From Sulfurovum riftiae (lineage in GTDB: Bacteria; Campylobacterota; Campylobacteria; Campylobacterales; Sulfurovaceae): a stretch of DNA of 64,000 bases. Positions 52,967 to 61,065 of this stretch are shown piece by piece (positions within the stretch are counted from its first letter, which is position 1; every line of letters starts with the position of its first letter). A program made the position numbers and the translations under genes. The stretch is from assembly GCF_001595645.1 (NCBI RefSeq), contig NZ_LNKT01000001.1, positions 124,001-188,000 of the forward strand. Direction: 5' to 3'. The notes below the pieces were generated by a model, which saw only the letters and a program-made list of their open reading frames with translations, did no database searches and was not told the DNA's origin.

Positions 52967-54617
52967 TCTTGTAACGGCCCAACTCTCTTCCTCGTGCATC
53001 GATGACATGTACGGCGCAGGCGAGGCAGGGGTCGAAAGAGTGAAGGACCTTCAGGACCTCCAACGGTTTTTCAGGCTCCTCGAGTTTCATACCTATGAGC
53101 GCTTCTTCATAGGGACCTCTTGCACCATCTCTGTTCTTTGGCGTGGCATTCCATGTGGTCGGGGCGATGACGGAGTAGTGTGAGATCTTCTGCTCTTCTA
53201 TCTTGATGAAGTGGGAGAGTATGCCTCTGGGTACTTCAAAAAATGCATTGCCTTCGGCTGTTTGCGGGAGCGTACTGAAATCGTATTTTTCCCAAGTTTT
53301 GGTATCGTAATACTTGATATGCTGAAGCAGATCACTGACACGCTTGAAAAGAAGGTCAGTGATATATTGGGTCTCAATGGCCCGGGCTGCATTCCTTCCG
53401 ACAGTGGAGGCGAGGTCGATGAGTTCCAAACCGGTCTCTTTCAAAAAAGTATCCACATACGGTTTAAGCAGGGCATTGTTTTTATTGTAGGAGATAAGCA
53501 TACGGGCAAGCGGCCCGCACTCCATAGTCTTACCCTCATAACGCGGTGCTTTGATCCAGCTGTATTTGTCCGAATTTTCCTCGGTTTTCAACGAGCCGTC
53601 TCTGTTGAGATCGGTATAGTAGGGTGTATCGGGATCTTCTTCCCTGTACCAGGACCTCTCTATATGTTCCGTAATGTTCTTTGGATCGAACTCCTGTATG
53701 TTGCTGAAATCATGCCCCATGATCACACCGCTTTCGAAGAGTCTGCCGTCAGAAAATGCATATCCGCCTACCGCAATGAAGTTCCCGTTCCCCCGTCCCT
53801 GACCACTTTTTATCTCATCTCTGTAGGCAGCGGTCAGAAGTTTCATATCGGGCAGGTAGGCCCTGTCGACGAACTCTTTTGCCTCTTTGAGAATGAAAAT
53901 GAACTCATTGAGCCTTGAAGGGTTAAGCATGTCGGCCACAGAGGTGATGCCTCCCACGACGATACTTTGTGGATGAGGTGTCTTGCCTCCGAAGATGGCA
54001 ATGGCTTTGCTGATACTGCTTTGGAATTTGAGTGCATCAAGATAGTGTGAAAGCAGAATGAGGTTCTCTTCGGCAGAGAGTTTGTAGGCGGCATGGCCCC
54101 AGTAGCCGTTGGCAAACGGTCCCAGACGGCCGGAATCGACAAAGGTCTGGAGTTTCTCTTTGACATTCTCATAATGGGCTTTTGAATTTCGAAATGGTTC
54201 TGCACTATACTTGTATGCGATCTTGCTGCACACTTCTGCATCGGCCTGAAGCGCAGAGGTGACATCCACATAATCCAGAGAGTGGAGATGGTAGAAGTGC
54301 ACTACATGGTCCTGAATGAAAAGAGCAAGGGACATCAGGTCCCTGATACTTCGGGCATTGTCGGGTATCTCGATACCGTAGGCATCTTCCACACAGCTGA
54401 CTGCGGTTCTGAAATGGGAGTTCGTACATACCCCGCAGATCCGTCCGGCAAGCAGGCCGGCATCTCTGGGGTCACGGTTTTTGAGTATGGTCTCGATACC
54501 CCTGAAAAGCTGTCCGCTGACATAGGCTTCTTCTATGACATTGTTCTCATCGAGCAGTACTTCGACCCTTAGGTGCCCTTCGACCCTGGTGACCGGGTCT
54601 ATGATGATCTTTTTCAT
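52959..54617 (-). CDS. Cytosolic [NiFe] hydrogenase large subunit, partner of the reductase-fused small subunit
   Basis: 552 residues from the ATG at 54617, which has GAGGA just upstream; an ATG at 54632 overlapping the fusion stop would add MKRKS. L1 motif RICGVCTNSH and L2 motif FDPCLACAVH, then a 14-residue tail (VIDARGRELGRYKI and T) for protease cleavage. Sequence is very close to HydB (DPVTRVEGHLRVE, LFRGIETILKNRDPRD), so the two are paralogues, but it lacks the Ala/Pro extension. With a partner lacking a Tat signal it should stay in the cytosol. It ends 8 bases into the convergent DsrE-like gene. Confidence 0.94.
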   Translation of the reverse strand: MKKIIIDPVTRVEGHLRVEVLLDENNVIEEAYVSGQLFRGIETILKNRDPRDAGLLAGRICGVCTNSHFRTAVSCVEDAYGIEIPDNARSIRDLMSLALFIQDHVVHFYHLHSLDYVDVTSALQADAEVCSKIAYKYSAEPFRNSKAHYENVKEKLQTFVDSGRLGPFANGYWGHAAYKLSAEENLILLSHYLDALKFQSSISKAIAIFGGKTPHPQSIVVGGITSVADMLNPSRLNEFIFILKEAKEFVDRAYLPDMKLLTAAYRDEIKSGQGRGNGNFIAVGGYAFSDGRLFESGVIMGHDFSNIQEFDPKNITEHIERSWYREEDPDTPYYTDLNRDGSLKTEENSDKYSWIKAPRYEGKTMECGPLARMLISYNKNNALLKPYVDTFLKETGLELIDLASTVGRNAARAIETQYITDLLFKRVSDLLQHIKYYDTKTWEKYDFSTLPQTAEGNAFFEVPRGILSHFIKIEEQKISHYSVIAPTTWNATPKNRDGARGPYEEALIGMKLEEPEKPLEVLKVLHSFDPCLACAVHVIDARGRELGRYKIT

Positions 54618-54628
54618 ACTTTTCCTCT

Positions 54629-57037
54629 TCATATTTTTCGTTCATGGGCATATTTGTCAAAGAAGTGCTTCTCTACACAGGCCATACATCCATGTCCTGC
54701 CTGTACAGGCCAGCTTGTGGAGTCGTTGAACTTCATGGTCGGACAGTTTGCGAACGCATAGGGTCCCTTGCATCCCATCTCGAAGAGGCACCACCCTTTT
54801 TTCGCACCTTCATCTCCCCACTCCCTCACGAATTCACCCAGTTCATAGTGTCCCCGTCTTTCGCAGTTGTCATGAATGCGTCCCTCATAGGCCCAGAGAG
54901 GCCTGTTCTGTGCATCGAGGCCGGGAAGCTCTTCGAACATGAGATAGTGCAGGAGGGTACCAACGATATTTACAGGGTTTGCAGGGCAGCCGGGGATGTT
55001 GATGACATCATCCCTCCCCAGAGCTTCACTGACACCGACCGCTCCTGTAGGATTGGGCTCTGCGGCCACCACACCGCCGTCAAAAGCACAGCTTCCCACT
55101 CCGATGACCATGGCAGCCTCTTGGGCACATCTTTTCAACAGAGAAACCCCGGTCTCACCTTTGGTGCCGATGCGAAGGTATTTCCCCTCAAGGCCAAGCG
55201 GTACAGCCCCTTCGACAATGAGCACATAGGTGCCTTTGTGTTCCTCTATGACCTTCTCAAGCAGGGTATCGCTCTCTTCTCCGCTTGCAGACATGACGAG
55301 TTCATGGTAGTCCAGAGAGATATAGTTGAAGATCAGCTCTTCAATGGAGGGGTGTGTGGACTTGATGAAGGCTTCACTGTTTCCCGAACAGTCGCTCAGT
55401 TCAAGCCAGATAATGGGAATACGGTTGAGGGTCATCAGTGCAGTGCCGACGCTCTCTTCAAAATGCGGATGCAGCTGCATGGAGGCGGTGACCATTGAGA
55501 CCCAGCTGTTGAACTCCTTTTGGGCGATATCCATGGAGGCAAGGGCATTTTCGAAGTTCTCTTTACTCAGCTGGTTGTGCGGATGCAGACGGTTGAATTT
55601 CTCTATGCGTTTTTCGATCTTTTTTAGAACCTTCTCTCGTTGTATCTCTTCAGGTGTTTTTCGGATCATATCGGGGTCGATCTCTTTTTGTGCACTCTCT
55701 ATGACCTGTATCACAGTATGTCTGCATTTGCCGCATACCCTTCCGGCATTGCTGAAAGGTTTGAGTTCAGAGAAGTCCCGAATACCGTTTTCAACGACCA
55801 GGCTTACGAGATCCTGATGGTAGAGGTGCTCACAGCTGCAGACCAGCCGGCCTTTTTCATTGGGAAGCCTGTTCTCATAGAAGCTTTTGAGGTCGATCTC
55901 TTCGTTCTCTTCCATGATCTCTTCTATGTAGCCTACATCCATATTCGAGTTTAGACCAATGAAGCGTAGCAGTCTGTTGTACTGAAGGTAATATTCATCT
56001 ACGCGTTTGTCCTGCTCAGAGTCTATGATAATTTTTTCAAACTCTTTTCCAAAATGGGGTGATCTTACATCCACCAGGTCGAATTCTCCGACTTTTAGCA
56101 TGTCGATAGTGATCTCCGGTACGAAAGGTTTGGAGTCTTCCTGCAGGATCTTCGATATGGCTGCATCGGCCTGCAGTGTACATGCTTTGACATGTCCCGC
56201 GATGAAACCGTTCTCTCTAAGCTGGGCACACTCTCCTACAGCATAGATATCTTCCTGGGAAGTCTGCATATAACTGTCCGTAAGTATCCCTCTATCACAT
56301 TCGAGTGTTTCTTTGAAAGGGCCGATATTTGGTGTAATACCTATGCCAAAGATGAGAAAGGGGTCATCGAAAGTATGTTTCGTTGTTTTGAGCAGAGTGA
56401 TGCGGCCATTCTCGATCCGGGTATCGGTAATGACATCTTCATAGGAGATACGGATCTTTCCGTTCTTGAGGTAGGCCTCTTCCATGATCTTTATGGACTG
56501 GGGTGAGAGGGTCTTGTCATAAAGCGTCTTGCCTCTCACAAGTAATGTGATGTGCTTGATATCCTCTACGTTGTCGAGTGTATCGAGCAGTTCCAGAGAG
56601 ATCGGCCCGGCACCTACGAGGACGACCTCCCTGCCTTTGATCTGTTCTGCTATTTTGAAAGCTTCATCGGCACTTCTGAAGACGGAAGCATTTTCAATAT
56701 GGTCCAGGTCGAAGGGGGACTTTGCGACAGAACCGGTCGCGATGATAAGAACATCATAGGCATACATGTTCTTTTCCGAGAAGATCTTTTTTTCTCTGCT
56801 GTCTATTTTGATGATCTTCTGACCGAGTTCCAGATTGACAGTAGGATCCAGGGGCAGTTGTATCTCTTCAACATCAATATTCTTTTCGATCAGCTTGCAG
56901 AGATGGATACGGTCGTAGGGTGCATACTGCTCTTCACTGACGATCAGTACATCGGTCTGGTTTGAGAGTGTTTTGATACGGTTCGCCATATAGGCTGCCG
57001 CGATACCGCCACCGACGATCACGATTCTCATAAGCAT
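54629..57037 (-). CDS. Fusion: FAD/NAD(P)H reductase + BFD [2Fe-2S] + [NiFe] hydrogenase small subunit
   Basis: 802 residues in one uninterrupted frame. (1) Residues 1-330: NirB-like pyridine nucleotide-disulfide reductase with FAD motif IVIVGGGIAAAYMANRI, NAD(P) motif VVLVGAGPISLELLDTL (about 136-152) and second FAD motif DIYAVGECAQL (about 263-273). (2) About 395-440: BFD-type [2Fe-2S] domain, CSC...CGKC. (3) About 506-539: linker that aligns without gaps to the HydA Tat signal but has QK for RR. (4) About 540-802: small subunit with C550 (DCSGNSEAF, Asn at 553), GSCAFDGG, PGCPANPVN, HDNCERRGH, CLFEMGCKGP, ANCPTMKFN, GCMACVE. No C-terminal anchor. Predicted cytosolic H2:NAD(P) oxidoreductase; direction of electron flow unknown. 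Confidence 0.92.
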   Translation of the reverse strand: MLMRIVIVGGGIAAAYMANRIKTLSNQTDVLIVSEEQYAPYDRIHLCKLIEKNIDVEEIQLPLDPTVNLELGQKIIKIDSREKKIFSEKNMYAYDVLIIATGSVAKSPFDLDHIENASVFRSADEAFKIAEQIKGREVVLVGAGPISLELLDTLDNVEDIKHITLLVRGKTLYDKTLSPQSIKIMEEAYLKNGKIRISYEDVITDTRIENGRITLLKTTKHTFDDPFLIFGIGITPNIGPFKETLECDRGILTDSYMQTSQEDIYAVGECAQLRENGFIAGHVKACTLQADAAISKILQEDSKPFVPEITIDMLKVGEFDLVDVRSPHFGKEFEKIIIDSEQDKRVDEYYLQYNRLLRFIGLNSNMDVGYIEEIMEENEEIDLKSFYENRLPNEKGRLVCSCEHLYHQDLVSLVVENGIRDFSELKPFSNAGRVCGKCRHTVIQVIESAQKEIDPDMIRKTPEEIQREKVLKKIEKRIEKFNRLHPHNQLSKENFENALASMDIAQKEFNSWVSMVTASMQLHPHFEESVGTALMTLNRIPIIWLELSDCSGNSEAFIKSTHPSIEELIFNYISLDYHELVMSASGEESDTLLEKVIEEHKGTYVLIVEGAVPLGLEGKYLRIGTKGETGVSLLKRCAQEAAMVIGVGSCAFDGGVVAAEPNPTGAVGVSEALGRDDVINIPGCPANPVNIVGTLLHYLMFEELPGLDAQNRPLWAYEGRIHDNCERRGHYELGEFVREWGDEGAKKGWCLFEMGCKGPYAFANCPTMKFNDSTSWPVQAGHGCMACVEKHFFDKYAHERKI

Positions 57038-57063
57038 CCTTTCACGAATTCTTGTAAATTATA

Positions 57064-57708
57064 TCATATATCGAAAAGTATCTTTTTCTGCTCTTCTCTG
57101 CTGTAGTTGAAACGCCATTCTGCCTCTTTGAGATAGAAGATGAACTGCTCAGCGCTGACACCTTTGTATTGCAGAATAAAATCTTCAAAGTAATCCCAGA
57201 ATTTGGTGATGGTATTTTCTGCATTTGTGAGTTTTGCCACTTTGTTGAACTGCAGGTATTTCAGCAGCAGTTTTCGCTCCTGTGCATCACTTCTGTCATA
57301 GCCGTATCGCTCAAGCGTGGGCATCATGAGGTTGTAGACCTTCTTTTCATAGGAGAGTGTCAGAAAGTGCTGAAGCTTGTTTATGTTGTTCTCTTCGATC
57401 TTCAGGCTCTTTGGCAGGTAGAGATATTCATCGTATCCCGTGACCGCTTCAATGTGACGTTGATACTGTCTGTCAGAATACAGTGCAATGTGTCTTCTGA
57501 ACTTTTCATAGTATTTCAGTACAGTTGCAATATGCATACCCGTGTTTGTAGATGTTACTTTGGCAGTTCTGGCTTCAATGAAAGCGCTTTTCAATGTCTG
57601 TTCTTTGGCTATTTTTTTCAGGCTGAATTTACGCTTGCATTTGCTGCATTTCCGTAATCCGTCTTTCAGTATATAAGTATAGGGATGTCCACAATAGATG
57701 CAATTCAT
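57064..57708 (-). CDS. Transposase-derived (IS1595/ISXO2-like) zinc-ribbon protein, probably domesticated
   Basis: 214 residues. N-terminal zinc ribbon CIYCGHPYTYILKDGLRKCSKC (the two CxxC pairs at residues 3-6 and 21-24) and a basic helix region as in IS1595-type transposases. The C-terminus NTITKFWDYFEDF and SAEQFIFYLKEAEWRFNYS matches the end of the ISXO2 catalytic domain, but the usual NxxE before FW reads NTIT, losing the catalytic Glu, and the middle is about 100 residues short. No terminal inverted repeats are seen. It lies 26 bases upstream of the fusion gene on the same strand, so it may be a DNA-binding regulator of that operon. Confidence 0.65.
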   Translation of the reverse strand: MNCIYCGHPYTYILKDGLRKCSKCKRKFSLKKIAKEQTLKSAFIEARTAKVTSTNTGMHIATVLKYYEKFRRHIALYSDRQYQRHIEAVTGYDEYLYLPKSLKIEENNINKLQHFLTLSYEKKVYNLMMPTLERYGYDRSDAQERKLLLKYLQFNKVAKLTNAENTITKFWDYFEDFILQYKGVSAEQFIFYLKEAEWRFNYSREEQKKILFDI

Positions 57709-57784
57709 TCTTTATCATACTATTTGGTCCTTAAATTAGATAAGAAATAGATTTTTTAATTTGAACTTAATGTAAAAAGACTAC

Positions 57785-57803
57785 TATAATGAATAATCAT
57801 TCA
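57785..57803 (+). promoter_or_regulatory. nicO-hyp promoter -10 overlapped by TetR-type operator
   Basis: TATAAT (57785-57790) shares its last base with the palindrome TGAATAATCATTCA (57790-57803). The intergenic region is shared with the divergent fusion-hydrogenase operon, so the site could act on both. Confidence 0.7.
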
Positions 57804-57820
57804 CTTATGGGAGAGATCTG

Positions 57821-58462
57821 ATGGAATTGTCATTGCTTCTTATTTTCTGTTACGGTATACTCCATGCATTCGGACCTGACCATCTGACCGCGATCGCGGA
57901 TTTCTCCATAGGGAAGAACAAAAAAAAGACCATGATGATCACCACGCTTTTCGCCATTGGTCACGGGTTGAGCCTTTTTATATTTGCCAAGATCCTGCAA
58001 AGTGCCGATATCTCCGGTGAGATCCTGGCCTACGGTGATATCATCTCCGCTACGGTCATTATCGCTATGGGGCTCTACTTGCTATTTATGGTGATGACAG
58101 ACCGCATACATCTTCGAAAGCACATGCACCACGGTGAAGAACACATACATATCTGGTTCGGCAAGTCACATGACCATGAGGACACGGTAGCAGAAGGATC
58201 CTCCTTTACAATGGGCCTTTTGATGGGTGCCGGCGGTGTGCGCGGTATGCTTATTACACTGGGTGCTGTCGGCAGCGGGAACGTGGACTTTACGATGATC
58301 GGTGCTTTTACGGCAGGTGTCATGCTCATTTTTGTAGGTTTCGGGATGATCATTCTCTATTTGAACCAACACTTTCTGGGAAATATCACCAATGTCAGAA
58401 GGGCATTCGCGACAGCCGGAGTGATCTCACTGGTTGTGGGAACAAACATTTTATTAGGATAA
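57821..58462 (+). CDS. NicO/HupE-like nickel transporter
   Basis: 213 residues, about six transmembrane helices. The first helix carries GILHAFGPDHLTAIADFSIG (HxxxxDH-type nickel signature) and the third segment IGHGLSLFIFA; a His-rich cytosolic loop (HMHHGEEHIHIW, SHDHED) lies around residues 97-125. It probably imports Ni2+ for the hydrogenases. First gene of the hyp operon. Confidence 0.85.
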   Translation: MELSLLLIFCYGILHAFGPDHLTAIADFSIGKNKKKTMMITTLFAIGHGLSLFIFAKILQSADISGEILAYGDIISATVIIAMGLYLLFMVMTDRIHLRKHMHHGEEHIHIWFGKSHDHEDTVAEGSSFTMGLLMGAGGVRGMLITLGAVGSGNVDFTMIGAFTAGVMLIFVGFGMIILYLNQHFLGNITNVRRAFATAGVISLVVGTNILLG

Positions 58463-58474
58463 GGAGAACAGACA

Positions 58475-59272
58475 ATGTGTACAGACTGCGGATGTAGTAT
58501 CAGAGGGACGGAACATGAGCACACTCATGACCACACACATGAGGAGCACAGCCATTCTCATGATTATTCATATGACCATCAAAAGGCGCATGAGCATCTG
58601 CATCACAACCCGCAGCTCAACGATGCCAAGACCGTTTCTGTGATCCAGAAGATCCTTGACAAGAATGACCATGAAGCTGACCATAACAGGATACATCTGG
58701 AGAAGTCGAATGTGCTGGGTATCAACCTCATGAGTTCTCCGGGTTCGGGAAAAACGACACTGCTCGAGTATTTGGCAGAAGTAGCTCCATTCAAATTCGG
58801 AGTGGTAGAGGGAGACCTTGAGACCAACAAAGATGCAGACAGACTGAAAGCCAAAGGGATCATTGCTGAGCAGATACAGACTGGATCAGCCTGTCACCTC
58901 GATGCATTCATGGTGCATAAAGGGCTGCACAACATCCCTCTGGAAGAGGTTGATATTCTATTTGTAGAGAATGTGGGGAATCTTGTATGTCCGGCAAGCT
59001 ATGATGTAGGGACACATCTCAATATCGTACTGGTCTCCATCCCCGAAGGTGAGGACAAGATCGCCAAGTATCCGGTCATGTTCCGACAGGCTGACCTTAT
59101 ACTCATTACCAAAACCGATCTGCTGCCGCATTTCAAGTACGATATCGAAGCAGAGAAGGCTGAAGCGAGACGCATCAAACCCAATGTGGACATCCTTGAG
59201 GTGAACATCAACGATATCGATTCGGTCAAAGCGGTAGCTGACTGGATAGAATTCAAAAGAAAAATGCGTTGA
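58475..59272 (+). CDS. hypB: Hydrogenase nickel incorporation GTPase HypB
   Basis: 265 residues. Delivers nickel to the large subunit with HypA. N-terminal CTDCGCS (metal site), a His/Asp/Glu-rich stretch (about 13-50) for nickel storage, G1 SSPGSGKTTLLEYL (about 88-101), switch GDLETNKDADRL, metal site GSACHLDAFM, G3 VENVGNLVCPASYD and G4 ITKTDLLPH. Twelve bases after nicO. Confidence 0.96.
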   Translation: MCTDCGCSIRGTEHEHTHDHTHEEHSHSHDYSYDHQKAHEHLHHNPQLNDAKTVSVIQKILDKNDHEADHNRIHLEKSNVLGINLMSSPGSGKTTLLEYLAEVAPFKFGVVEGDLETNKDADRLKAKGIIAEQIQTGSACHLDAFMVHKGLHNIPLEEVDILFVENVGNLVCPASYDVGTHLNIVLVSIPEGEDKIAKYPVMFRQADLILITKTDLLPHFKYDIEAEKAEARRIKPNVDILEVNINDIDSVKAVADWIEFKRKMR

Positions 59273-59274
59273 TT

Positions 59275-59338
59275 TGTCATCCTCGGGCTTGACCCGGGGA
59301 TCTGGATTCAAGATTCCCGATCAGGTCGGGAATGACAG
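59275..59338. repeat. REP-like double hairpin between hypB and hypC
   Basis: Outer GTCAT...ATGAC arms enclose two hairpins, CCTCGGGCTTGACCCGGGG and TTCCCGATCAGGTCGGGAA. The segment begins right at the hypB stop and would fold in the hyp mRNA. Confidence 0.7.
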
Positions 59339-59366
59339 GATAAAGAAAAGATTTGAGGAGAAAGAA

Positions 59367-59660
59367 GTGTGTTTGTCCATTCCAAGTAAAGTGGTAAGAA
59401 TTTCTGAAGACAAGACCATGTGTACGGTCGATACAATGGGTGTACAGCGTGATGCGAACCTCATGATGATGGACGATGACGATGTGAAAGTGGGAGATTA
59501 TGTACTTCTGCATATCGGCTTTGTCATGAACAAGATAGATGAAGAGGAAGCGCTGGCTTCCATCGATACCTATAAAGAGATATTGGAACTGATGGATGAG
59601 GAGCAGAGGCGGCAGACGATATTGGATGATGACAATTGTGCTGAACGAGGAAGTATCTAA
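59367..59660 (+). CDS. hypC: Hydrogenase assembly chaperone HypC
   Basis: 97 residues from a GTG at 59367 with GAGGAG upstream. This start gives M-C-LSIPSKVVRI, placing the essential Cys at position 2 as in all HypC; the open frame back to 59274 only reads through the REP-like repeat and is rejected. HypC holds the Fe(CN)2CO unit with HypD and docks on the large subunit. KVGDYVLLHIGFVMNKIDEE is typical. Confidence 0.95.
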   Translation: MCLSIPSKVVRISEDKTMCTVDTMGVQRDANLMMMDDDDVKVGDYVLLHIGFVMNKIDEEEALASIDTYKEILELMDEEQRRQTILDDDNCAERGSI

Positions 59661-59700
59661 TATGTATTCATTCCCCTATTGTTGGAGCCGAGGCGTTGTT

Positions 59701-59815
59701 TCCCTCTTCATTTTTTTTAGAAAAAAACGAAGCAAAAAAATCGTCTCTACTCTCGAATCGCTTCGCTTTCAAGGTCGTTCGCAGAGACAAGGCACACTTC
59801 GTGTGATTGATAGGA
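59701..59815 (+). repeat. Dispersed noncoding hairpin element, copy 2
   Basis: Copy of the element at 5782-5890 in the opposite chromosomal orientation, here within the hypC-hypD gap. The stem is GTCTCT (59743-59748) with AGAGAC (59783-59788) around a 34-base loop; a second hairpin CACAC-TTC-GTGTG is near 59793-59805. Confidence 0.7.
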
Positions 59816-59822
59816 CTGCTTA

Positions 59823-60968
59823 ATGGAAACATTGGAGTTAAAAAACCTCTATGATGATTTTCGTGATGGAGAAACAATCAAAGCCTATGCGAAGATCATT
59901 GCCGAAGATGCAGCAGAGCTTGAGCGTCCTATCAATATCATGGAGGTGTGTGGCGGGCATACGCATACTATTATGAAATTCGGGTTGCCACAGCTTATGC
60001 CGGAGAATATCAACTTCATCCACGGTCCGGGATGTCCTGTGTGTATCATGCCCAAAGAACGGATAGACCATGCCTATGTGCTGGCGATGCAGCCTGATGT
60101 CATTTTGGTGACTTTGGGAGATATGATCAAGGTACCGGGAAGCAATGGAAGCCTGCAGGATGCCAGAAGCAAAGGGGCGGATGTACGTTTTGTCTACTCT
60201 CCGATGGAGTGCCTGAAGATCGCAGAGGAAAACCCTGACAAAACAGTGATCTTCTTTGCCATAGGGTTTGAGACGACCACGCCGATGACAGCGGTCCTTT
60301 TGGATCAGGTCATCAAACAGAAGGTTCCCAATATCCTTTTTCACATAAACCATGTTACGGTTCCTGAAGTGATGAAAGAGCTTATCGACAGCCGTGATAT
60401 ACATGTGGACTCCTACAACAACAAAATAGATGCCTTTCTTGGGCCGAGCCATGTCTCTGTCATCAGCGGTGCGAAGATCTATGAAGCGTTCCCACGAGAT
60501 TACGGCCGTCCGGTCGTCGTTTCCGGCTTCGAACCGGTCGATGTCATGGAAGGCATCAGCATGATCGTCAAACAGTTCGTTGAGAAGCGGTGCGAGCTTG
60601 AGGTGCAGTACAAAAGGGTGGTCACTTATGAAGGGAATCTTAACTCCCAAAAGTTGATGAATACCTACTTTGACAAAGTGAGTCTCTTTCGCTGGAGAGG
60701 ACTGGGTAACGTACCTGACAGCGGACTCAAACTCAAAGAAGCATTCGCTGATTATGATGCCGAGGTGGTGTATAAAGATGTATTGCCTATTGCCGAGATC
60801 GAAGACCATAAACTCTGTATCTGTGGGGATATATTGCGCGGGATGGCGAAGCCTCCGGAATGTACCATCTTCGGTACGGCATGTAAGCCTACAACACCTA
60901 TCGGTTCTTGTATGGTGAGTTCCGAGGGGGCTTGTGCAGCGTATTATAAATATGGAAACCTTATTTAA
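59823..60968 (+). CDS. hypD: Hydrogenase formation protein HypD
   Basis: 381 residues. [4Fe-4S] protein that with HypC assembles Fe(CN)2CO. Motifs: MEVCGGHTHTIMKFG (C42), HGPGCPVCIMP (CxxC near 70), FFAIGFETTTPMTA, GAKIYEAFPRDYGRPVVVSG, and C-terminal cluster ligands in FGTACKPTTPIGSCMVSSEG and ACAAYYKYG. Confidence 0.96.
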   Translation: METLELKNLYDDFRDGETIKAYAKIIAEDAAELERPINIMEVCGGHTHTIMKFGLPQLMPENINFIHGPGCPVCIMPKERIDHAYVLAMQPDVILVTLGDMIKVPGSNGSLQDARSKGADVRFVYSPMECLKIAEENPDKTVIFFAIGFETTTPMTAVLLDQVIKQKVPNILFHINHVTVPEVMKELIDSRDIHVDSYNNKIDAFLGPSHVSVISGAKIYEAFPRDYGRPVVVSGFEPVDVMEGISMIVKQFVEKRCELEVQYKRVVTYEGNLNSQKLMNTYFDKVSLFRWRGLGNVPDSGLKLKEAFADYDAEVVYKDVLPIAEIEDHKLCICGDILRGMAKPPECTIFGTACKPTTPIGSCMVSSEGACAAYYKYGNLI

Positions 60969-60974
60969 ATGAGC

Positions 60975-61041
60975 GTAGGGTCGGTTTATCGACCAATATT
61001 GAATATGGCCCCTATTCTAATGGTCGATAAATCGACCCTAC
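60975..61041. repeat. Paired palindromic repeat, copy C (hypD-hypE gap)
   Basis: Arms GTAGGGTCGGTTTATCGACC (60975-60994) and GGTCGATAAATCGACCCTAC (61022-61041) with a 27-base spacer. Confidence 0.78.
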
Positions 61042-61065
61042 GTGTAATATGACATAACGGAGAGT

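Noticed and set aside
59274-59366. Longer hypC start at 59274
   Set aside because: The added residues translate a REP-like double hairpin; the GTG at 59367 restores the invariant Cys at position 2.
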